A DNA stretch of 64,000 nt from Catonia carolina (lineage: Eukaryota; Arthropoda; Insecta; Hemiptera; Achilidae): contig JAQMRL010000005.1 in assembly GCA_035578175.1 (NCBI GenBank), positions 56,525,722 through 56,589,721 on the forward strand. The letters are read 5' to 3'. Below are positions 56,612 to 64,000 of the stretch, piece after piece (the first letter of the stretch is position 1; every line of letters begins with the position of its first letter). The position numbers were made by a program, and so were the translations under genes. A model generated the notes under the pieces. That model was given only the letters and a program-made list of their open reading frames with translations. It was not told the origin of the DNA and ran no database searches.

Positions 56612-57137
56612 CCCTTTCAGTACCAACCTCCAGAAAACAGGACGTCGATATATTTGTAGGCGTAAGCCTGCCATTGCCGACCAAAATTTCAACGTTACAG
56701 AAAAATAAAATGTGCTGAAAAAATTAATTTTTATTGTGTTCATAAAAAAACGAAATTGTTCTAACACTAAAAATATTCAAAATAGTTGTTTTTAGTTTAT
56801 TTATAGTTGCGTCGACAGCTTGGTCATTAGTAACTACTGTGGGTTTTGGTACCTTAACGGTGGTTTTAACAAGTTTAAATTTCCAGACCCTAGCCATGAA
56901 TCGAACCCGGAACCGTTCGCTTTGTAGGCTAACGTGCTAGTCACTATGCCACGAAGGCGGTTTCAAAATACATTATTCCAGTAATTTTTGTTTAAAAGTT
57001 TTTTTTTTGGGAATGTTCAGTTACCCTTCCGGGACTTTGGCACTACATGCGTAACTTACAGACGTCTGGTAAACCGGATGTTATAACTACGTGAAAGATA
57101 TCGACGTCCTGTTTTCCGGAGGTTGGAACTGAAAGGG
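56612..57137. mobile_element. piggyBac-type MITE (526 bp, TTAA target)
   Basis: CCCTTTCAGTACCAACCTCC begins the left end at 56612, and the right end (57137) is its inverse. The terminal inverted repeats are 44 bases with three mismatches and include GAAAACAGGACGTCGATAT. TTAA flanks both sides (56608-56611 and 57138-57141). TTAA targets with CCC termini are the hallmark of piggyBac elements. No transposase is present. A SINE has inserted in or been captured by its centre. Confidence 0.8.
56810..56967 (-). repeat. tRNA-derived SINE (family S3)
   Basis: The minus strand reads 'ttcgtggcatagtgactagc' (A-box region TGGCATAGTGACTAGC) and GGGTTCGATTC (B-box near 56894), then a body ending 'ccacagtagttactaatgacc'. 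Related copies are at 19830 and 7275. It resembles a tRNA only in its promoter half, and the body is shared between copies, so it is a SINE. Confidence 0.7.
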
Positions 57138-57141
57138 TTAA

Positions 57142-57803
57142 TAAAGACATAAGTGATCAGCTTCCCACGCTATGCTTTCGTCAAATCCATCAGGAAATTT
57201 GTGATTTTTACCTACAACAGGAAAAAATTAAGAATGTGTTCTAAACGAATAAAGATGGCTTGAATTAGATATGCTAAAACCTACAGAATCATTTATTTTG
57301 ATTGATTTATCGGTGGCAATTTTCAAAAATTGTCATCTATCATTTTCCTTTGACCTTCCGTCACATCCAAATGTCAGAAACTACAAGAGAAAGTAACAAA
57401 CGGTTTTCGGGTTCGTAATCTCCACAAACAGTTAGTGGGCCTGAATTGGGGTTGAAGTTCCGATTTTGACCGGAAGTGGCCCGAAACCGGAAATTAAGAA
57501 TTTAAAGTCGGAATTTGGAAACAAAAATAATGTCACCTGATTCCTCTTAAAGGGTAGATACCGAAATCACTAATGTTTTTACCAAAAGTCAAAGGTAAGC
57601 CTTCTTAAAAATTGCCACCAGCTATGAGGCGCGTCGTCTCATGAAAGGAATTTTTTCAAAATTTTAATTCCTGAGGTTAAACGAGAAGAAATTGAAATCA
57701 TTTTTTTGGTTTAAACGTAAAAAACTCTATGGGAGTCACATTTTACTAAAAATTTTTTATTACCAAACTTACTATTAATTTTTAAATTATACTGTAAAAA
57801 ATT
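57142..57803. other. Intergenic stretch, no gene seen
   Basis: Somewhat less AT-rich at 57400-57500 ('gaccggaagtggcccgaaaccgg'), but no gene or repeat is recognised. Confidence 0.45.
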
Positions 57804-58151
57804 ATTGTTGTTGTTTAGGTCAGCCAAAAGGCTAGTTTGAACCTGTAGTGGTTTTACTAAGTAAAACGAGGAGTGAGTAGTTTTCCATTGCCTTCCTCAC
57901 TGAGTGGCAAATTACGCTTATCAGCATTCCTGGCCCTCTGAAAATCACATATTTTCCATTCTGCAAATGACACTTTCACTTCATTTACCATAGGGTCTGG
58001 CTGTATAATGAAATCCATTTCTTTCAGAGGAGATAACTCTGATTAGTGTCTTTTACACCTCTGCCTCTTCTGTTGTTAAGAATTCAGTCATTTAATTGGC
58101 TGACCCTGTGATAAGAAACAGAACTATTTATTTTAGCCCTGCAGCTAACAG
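57804..58151 (-). repeat. Repeat family R1, copy 10 (5'-truncated)
   Basis: Minus copy starting at its tail (TTGTTGTTGTTTAGG) and ending at 'ttagccctgcagctaacag', lacking about 45 bases of the family's 5' end. Confidence 0.8.
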
Positions 58152-59697
58152 AAAAAATTATTATATCAATAAATATTTCATAAAAATTGGCTTTTGGATT
58201 ATTCATCATTTTGGAATACTATTCATTACATATGTTACAACAATGCAGACACCACGTTATTACAGTAGACACCAATATTTCTCGTGACACCAAATCCCGA
58301 GCACTCTAACAGAACTTGTGACAGAGTTGAACATTTGTCAAATGTCATGTGGCCAATACAACGTAGCACGGGGAGTTTCAATCTACGTTCTGCACATAAC
58401 ACTTCTACCTCCTTCGATTCTATAATGGTGTCAAATCGCTTGTACAAAATTTATAGTATAGTTTCATGGTACGAAGATAACTCAAACCAAATTACTATCT
58501 ACTGATCCGTATAATACTGCACTGTATTCTAATATGAATTCACCTTTTCAATCTAGTACGATTCTGTCGAACAATGTTCTTGACTTCAAATCACTCAACT
58601 GTTATTTTTCGTATTGTTCATGCAATAGAAGAATAGATAAAATTCAACAATAGATTACTTGTAGTTTCTCAAAAATTACATACTCTGATTAGTAATTTTA
58701 CATAAAGCGTACTTTAGGAGAGATAAAAATACGAACAAGAACATCAACTGTTCTTCATTTCTCTCAAACCATAAAAAAATCATCAAATTATTTATAATAT
58801 TTTTACATATTTTGGTGATGAATAGAAGATTATCCTGAGAATTCTTTTAATTATAGTCGTGATTCATCAATAAAAATTTATTACAATCCTGGTAAATCAT
58901 TCTAAATCGTAACTCACCCTCAAAATAATGTGGGTAAGTTACTCATGTTTGTCCTGTCCTCCAATATTTTTCAACCAATAGTATTTTCTTTCGTTCAGTT
59001 CCCCGCCTATCTTCAACTTTTCCCTTAAGAAAATTTGAACTTACATTTATTACCCCTGTATAAGTTACCAGTATATACCCCTCTCCAAAAGTACTTTAGA
59101 GTCTAGGAAATAACTTATGGCCCCGGATCTCGATGATAAGCAACTCCTGACGTTAACATCCTTGTGATGGAGAAGAAGTGATAATTGCTAAATCTGTTGA
59201 TAAACGGACACCGTATCTAACAAGATAAGGGTGTTTCTCTTTATGAAGTGTTAAAATTTTCGAAAAGGGCGGAGTAACCTTTTTTTCTTGAGGTGAGAGA
59301 ATGTTTTAAAAGGGAGATGAATAAGTTGATCAACAGCTTAGAATGGAGAAAGCAAAAGAAAACCACTCCATTAATAATTCCTAGGGATTCAATGATGAAG
59401 CATGGGTATACAGAGTAAATTTTAATTCAAGATGATCCACAAATCTTCATGTACAAATCTGATAGTTTTCACTTACTTATCAATCGTTCTGTAACTTCAC
59501 GATCCCTAGAAACTCAAAATCTTTTGTCTGTCAGATTAACGAACGATGTTGTTAGCCATAATAAATATATTTATTATAATAGTAATTACTAACATTAATG
59601 AACTTAAACTCGGGATAACTTTTGTTCAAAAAATATCTCCATAATACTTAATAAAGTCTGAATTGAAATTATATAAATTTTCATTTAATTAATAATG
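58152..59697. other. AT-rich stretch, no gene seen
   Basis: A minus-strand frame at 58235-58447 reads CAERRLKLPVLRCIGHM, which hints at an ancient mobile-element protein, but I do not recognise the family. The rest is unremarkable. Confidence 0.4.
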
Positions 59698-60479
59698 ATG
59701 CCCATATCAGGTAGGTGGAGTGTTAAATTATTTTCACTTAATCTGTTTGTTCCAGGGCTACAAAAAATAGTTCTGTTTCTTATCACATGGTCATACGAGT
59801 AAGCATTTATGAACAGAAGAGGTAGAGGGGACGCCAAATAAGCTTGCCGATTTTCTGAAGTGCGCAGAAGGTTTATTTTGGTAATGGCGCGCTCGGTTAC
59901 CTCAACGAGTGGTGGGGGTCAGTGCTGTACCAGCTGTGATCTGAATCACATCGCTCTCACAACGTTATAATATATTACCTAACCTGAAAATATTAGTTTG
60001 TAATGTGTTGTATGTGGTAGGCGTTAATTTTTTTGTATACAATGTTTACAATTGAATGTTTTTAACATCGGTAATAGATGATAATTTACATTGTTCAGCG
60101 CCTGTGATTTAATAGGTAGTTCGGTACTAAGACATGAAATCTACCGACTGAATCCGAACTGTTCGTGCAGATACACCGGCAAGCTTTTTTAGCGTCCGCT
60201 CTAGAGGTGTAAAAGACACATCAGAGTTACCTACTCTGAGAGTAATGAATATCATTATACAACCAGACTGAATGTTGAATTATACAACCAGGTGAATGAA
60301 ATGAACTTGTCATTTGCAGGGCGGAAAGTAAGTGCTTTTCAGAGAGCCTGGCAAGCTGATAAGCATATACATTTTCCATTCAGCTAGGAAGGCAATAATT
60401 GTAAACCACCTCACTTTTCGTTTAATTAAAGCTTCTAGAGGTACAAACCAGCCTTTTGGCTAATAACCTATACAACAAT
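59698..60479 (+). repeat. Repeat family R1, copy 11, split by a MITE
   Basis: Plus copy from 'tgcccatatcaggtaggtgg' to 'aacctatacaacaat'. It is interrupted at the '..gaggtagag.tgtaaaagac' position by the 377-bp element 59825-60201. Confidence 0.8.
59825..60201. mobile_element. MITE with TA target duplication (377 bp)
   Basis: GAGGGGACGCCAAATAAGC at the left end is inverted at the right (GAGCGGACGCTAAAAAAGC on the minus strand): 25 bases with three mismatches, both continuing CTTGCCG. TA flanks both sides (59823-59824, 60202-60203). Removing the element and one TA restores the R1 consensus 'ggtagag.tgtaaaag'. It has no coding capacity. TA targeting fits a Tc1/mariner-type MITE; the exact family is not known to me. 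Confidence 0.75.
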
Positions 60480-60690
60480 ATTGACAATATATTTTCAATA
60501 AGCTTTTAAACATAAAAAGTAATTTAGAAAAATGATAGACAGTGTAGTTAAGAATAGAAAACGACCATAACCAAATTCTTACTACAATATGTACTTACAA
60601 TACAAATTTCTTAATAATTACAAGAAATTATACATTTTCACTACTGCCTAGCTACATAAATCTTTATTTTTTTGGTGTCACAATGCCGAA
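60480..60690. other. AT-rich stretch, no gene seen
   Basis: Nothing recognisable. Confidence 0.4.
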
Positions 60691-60950
60691 AATCATGACT
60701 ACCACTGAATATTTTGAAAGCGACTCATAAAGATGATATCTGTGTATATCGTTGTGCTGCTCTACGTACTGCAGTGCTATTGTCAGTCCTTTTGCTTCTT
60801 CAGATTCTGAAATAAGCCGCTCAGTGTTACATACCGTATATTATCAGTAATTTTTTGTTTTATACACATTCTTTTGGATAATCCGAACATTACGAAATCC
60901 AAACAGGTCCCGGCCTCAATTAATTCGGATTACTGCGGTGGTTGTGTATG
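60691..60950 (-). pseudogene. Tigger/pogo C-terminal and terminal-repeat scraps
   Basis: The minus strand at 60750-60830 reads SESEEAKGLTIALQYVEQHN, like the 'EA...L..AL.Y.EQ' C-terminal helix of Tigger transposases. At 60863-60945, 'gataatccgaacattacg' and 'aattcggattactgcgg' resemble the CAGT..GGTAATCCGAA ends of the 51053-53705 element. It looks like a deleted relative of that element. No complete end pair is seen. Confidence 0.4.
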
Positions 60951-61621
60951 TAAAAATTATGTAAATACATTCGGTAGAATTATGTATTTTCTGATGAACA
61001 AGAATTAATTTTAAATACATTGGACAACACTTTTCGTTTTAAATAATATGAAAACATTTTTACAAAAATGTTTTAGGTATATTAAATAAATGTCACCAAC
61101 GTAATATAATTGAAGGTAAAAACAATAGAAATAACTTCCGAGTCCTACAGTATAATGCAAGGTATTTCTAATGTTAAACTCATTCTACCAACCTAGCTGA
61201 ACATTTTCTACCACAAATCCCTTCCTACATTACACTACTCTGATATTCCAACTCTTTTTAACACCCTTCTCTAAAATCACCAACATTCTTTTCCATTCAT
61301 TCGTATTAGGTAGCGTTTAAAATTAGAGAAAGAAAACAGGCTGTCTACCTAAACTGCTCAAAAGAATTCAAAAGATTTTTAAATAATAGCTACAAAAATT
61401 AAACAACACAAAAGATTATGGAATATAATTTTTCTTATTCATTTTGTAAGGAAGAATTTATATTTTTCATCAAAGTAATTTATTTTAAACATTTCAATCA
61501 TTTAAATTTTCTGTAAAGTATTAATAATATAGGTGAGAAACTGCTTCACCAAAAGCTGTCAGGAAAGTTGAATACAGCATCCAGGTAGCAATCAAATTTT
61601 TAAAAAATATTTTTGTCTGTA
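60951..61621. other. AT-rich stretch, no gene seen
   Basis: Nothing recognisable. Confidence 0.45.
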
Positions 61622-61690
61622 ATGTGTATAATCTGCAATTTGTTCAATTTAAGAATAAGCAACCCCATGACCCAAAGAAATGAGAATGAA
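61622..61690 (-). repeat. SINE family S2, 3' scrap (minus)
   Basis: 'gcaatttgttcaatttaagaataagcaaccccatgacccaaagaaatgag' matches the 3' part of the inverted S2 copy at 54600-54690. Confidence 0.6.
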
Positions 61691-61731
61691 ATATATGAGT
61701 GCAGATAATAAAAAGTTTTTTATAGCTAAAA

Positions 61732-61999
61732 CCCTATTCCAACGACGCTTGTTTACTAGCTGCCAGTGGACTAGCAGCTAGAACTAGCGTCATGGGAACA
61801 AACAACTAGCAGCTAGTTTAGTTAAAGCGCTAGTAACTTAAATTATGTTTGATTTTACTAGCGCTAGTAGGGGAGAAAAGTCATTTATTAACTAACGCTA
61901 GTAAAGTAGCTTGGTGTGGATGTCCGAAAACGTTACTAGTTATTATTAAGGTGCTAGTACTAGCAGCTAGAAAACTAGCACAAGTGAACAGAATAGGAA
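61732..61999. mobile_element. CTAG-rich non-autonomous element
   Basis: Fifteen CTAG tetramers lie within about 240 bases, many as CTAGCAGCTAG or CTAGCGCTAG units that are themselves palindromic. The outer ends (CCTATTCC...CTTGTTTACTAGC at 61733 and, inverted, CCTATTCTGTTCACTTGTGC at 61999) form a loose terminal inverted repeat. It is probably a MITE with subterminal repeats. No coding frame and no clear target duplication. Confidence 0.5.
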
Positions 62000-62128
62000 G
62001 GATATGATAACTTGGCAAGACACTGGGCTATAAGCCGGAAGGCAGGAGAGAACGAGGACGCCCGAGAAAGAGATGGGCAGGTTTGAGAGGTTCGGAACAG
62101 TTTCCTTGAAAGGCAGAAGAAGAAGAAG
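62000..62128 (+). pseudogene. LINE RT extreme C-terminus with (AAG)n tail
   Basis: The plus strand reads LGYKPEGRRERGRPRKRWAG, the 'GRR..GRPR.RW' end of an insect non-LTR reverse transcriptase, followed by AGAAGAAGAAGAAGACC at about 62113-62130. Only about 40 codons remain. Confidence 0.6.
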
Positions 62129-63259
62129 ACCTTCCTATTCAAATTTAATTTAGAATTTCGTGATGCCAAAGAGTATAACATTTTAAGACGATAATTTGGG
62201 GTTCAGACGTTTAAATTTTACGTGATTACTCCACGTAAGTCGTTGGTCTAGTATTTATCGTTTTACGTAGTTTACTTAATCTTCATGAAAAGTATTTTTG
62301 ACAATTAATTTTATAAAAGTAATATGGATTATTTTATCAATGTTGTTTTTTATATTTGTTTACGAAAAGAAAATGTATTTTTTGAGTAAACAAATTTTTA
62401 TTATACTATTATGTATTTGTTAAAAAAATAGTTATTTTAAAAAAACATTTTACTTTATATTTTCTGAACAAATATATTTAAAATTTTATTACACTAATAA
62501 AATAGTTCATTTAAACTTTATTGCATATTTTTTATTACGTAAACAAATTTATCATAAAATCTTATGAGAAGTTGTTTTAGCTTTATTAAAATTCTTTTAA
62601 AAGAGTTAACATTTACTAAGTTCAGTATTCATCAATTTATTTAATTATTATTATCGCAAAATCGTCACATATTATTTTCATACGAAAAAAAGTATTTTTC
62701 TGAACCAGATAAGAGTTCAAGTCGTCATATTATTTTCATTTCTTTTTTCCTTTTCTTACATCGTGCCTTTCATCCTTTTAAATTTGTTTTCATTTTGATC
62801 TTATGACCAAAGGTTACTTGGATAATCCTAGATTAACCTCAATTTCATTTTTCCTTTCCTAAACATTTATTATACTCTCCAATATTTGAGCAAAAGAAAA
62901 TCACAATAATTCTTTCTTCGGTACGTTTTTCTGCTCGACTGATTCAGAAAAGTGATTGACAAACTAGTACCTAAGTTTACACATAGGTACTTGGAGGATC
63001 TTTCCATTAGATTGAATTTAAATTTTATTTTGGTTTGATTTCTGATTTAATTTAATTTTCATTCAAAGAATAATTTTATTAAATTTTTAATTCTGACGTA
63101 TTTTGATTAACTCTAATAAATTAATAAGTTACATTTTATTAAATTCTAATTTATTTACGTTGATGAAAAATATAAATTCTTCCTTACAAAATGAATAATT
63201 TATTTTAATTTCTAATTTATTTATAATTTAATTTAAATTCTATTTATTTAATTTATTTA
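62129..63259. other. Very AT-rich stretch, no gene seen
   Basis: Long A/T runs with no recognisable gene or repeat. Confidence 0.45.
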
Positions 63260-63399
63260 GATATGAACATAAGGTTAAATGTTTTGAATGTTCTGTATTT
63301 AAATTTTGGTTATATTCTGTGTAATATAAAAATATTACACAGAATATAACCAAAATTTAAATACAGAACATTCAAAACATTTAACCTTATGTTCATATC
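63260..63399. repeat. Perfect inverted repeat (68-bp arms, 4-base loop)
   Basis: 63260-63327 is exactly complementary to 63332-63399 around AAAA. Neither arm is found elsewhere in the window, and both flanks are AT-rich single-copy DNA. Such a perfect palindrome is either a recent snap-back duplication or an assembly artefact. Confidence 0.9.
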
Positions 63400-63945
63400 C
63401 ACTGAATTTTTCATAAAGATTTGAATTTATTTTTAAATAAATAAAGCAAATATAAATAGAAAATTGCAAAATGGCCGTTATAATTAGCATCTTTGAAAAT
63501 GTTTTGGTAGATAAATTCTCTTATTATCTTCAATGTTTATCGTAATTAAGTTTGCCCTGATATTTTATTTAAGGGTCTAATTCTGAGAAAATTTAATTTT
63601 GGCAAGAGCAGTGCTCCCTCGTGCAATGTGTTTTCCTGAGATATCAACTACGCTCTATCTAGAATTATTTAATTGACCAATTAAACCGATTAGTATTACC
63701 GCCCATTAGGCCTAGCTATATAATGACCGATAGGCTGTTGCACCAATTACTAACCATAGAAATAAAGCTAGTTTCATCAGGATGTAAGATCGGTTTTTAA
63801 AATCATTTTACAAAGTAATATGGAATTTGGAAACCAAAGTAATATGGAACAATTTACAGAGAAGAATCATTTACAAATTCTGATCTAGAACAGCTAATAA
63901 ATGTAATGTTGCTTACATTTCAACCCGTCCTAAATAATTATACTA
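63400..63945. other. Intergenic stretch, no gene seen
   Basis: The only structure is a short direct repeat ('caaagtaatatggaa' at about 63811 and 63836). No gene is seen. Confidence 0.4.
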
Positions 63946-64000
63946 CAGTCAAACTTCTGAACAACGGACACTCGCCGGACCAAAAAATTTGTCCGCTATT
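63946..64000. mobile_element. Start of a pogo/Tigger-type element (cut by window edge)
   Basis: TA (63944-63945) is followed by CAGTCAAACTTCTGAACAAC, then GGACA and TTTGTCCGCTATT. This layout (CAGTCAAAC...ACGGACA...TGTCCG) is typical of Tigger/pogo terminal inverted repeats. Only 55 bases are visible. Confidence 0.55.

Noticed and set aside
58235..58505. Frame with CAERRLKLPVLRCIGHM as a known protein
   Set aside because: It looks like an old mobile-element protein, but I could not place it in a family, so no function is claimed.
1..64000. CRISPR arrays, operons, bacterial promoters or riboswitches
   Set aside because: The sequence is insect-type nuclear DNA; the repeats are dispersed transposons and no regularly spaced array is present.

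Overview
This window is strongly AT-rich eukaryotic DNA. It looks like an insect nuclear genome. The evidence is a complete Ty3/gypsy-type insect endogenous retrovirus (errantivirus) with gag, pol and env, several non-LTR (LINE) reverse-transcriptase remnants with (AAG)n tails, tRNA-derived SINEs, and mariner-, Tigger/pogo- and piggyBac-type DNA transposon pieces. The species cannot be fixed from the sequence; a large-genome hemipteroid insect is only a guess. I found no convincing host protein-coding exon, rRNA gene or stand-alone tRNA gene. The window reads as a repeat-filled intergenic or intronic stretch.

Layout. 1-8.5 kb: LINE 3' scrap, a tRNA-SINE (2931-3132), a rearranged SINE with two perfect hairpins (3423-3690), a fragment of an HTH transposase, copies of two abundant repeats called here R1 (about 400 bp, (AAC)n-tailed) and R2 (about 1 kb, with CTTTCTCTTGCC ends and a GT microsatellite). 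8.5-9.3 kb: a GC-rich 784-bp solo LTR with a 5-bp target duplication. 9.7-43.3 kb: a full R2 copy, many R1 copies in both orientations, LINE remnants on both strands (18.9, 20.6, 24.4, 31-32, 37 and 42 kb), inverted-repeat elements (15.3-16.1 and 34.3-35.5 kb), an HTH transposase remnant (35.5-35.9 kb), a SINE and a mariner-like pseudogene (40.0-41.2 kb). 43.3-50.8 kb: the 7,454-bp errantivirus inserted into an R2 copy. 51.05-53.7 kb: a Tigger/pogo-like element split by a Jockey-clade LINE. 54-64 kb: tail-to-tail SINEs, a LINE split by an LTR-like insertion, a piggyBac-type MITE carrying a SINE, an R1 copy split by a TA-target MITE, a CTAG-rich element, a perfect 68-bp-arm hairpin, and the start of another pogo-type element at the window edge.

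The errantivirus is the only clearly intact gene set. Its two 240-bp LTRs appear identical. It has a tRNA-Ser-type primer binding site, a purine tract, and a 4-bp TGAA target duplication. Gag and Pol are joined by a canonical T TTT TTA -1 frameshift site; a TAATG stop/start overlap also lies at the junction. Env has a furin-type site followed by a glycine-rich fusion peptide. Env has no ATG of its own upstream of its cleavage site. The sequence instead shows a strong splice donor just after an 11-codon upstream ORF in the leader and phase-matched acceptors at the end of pol, so Env is probably translated from a spliced mRNA using that upstream start.
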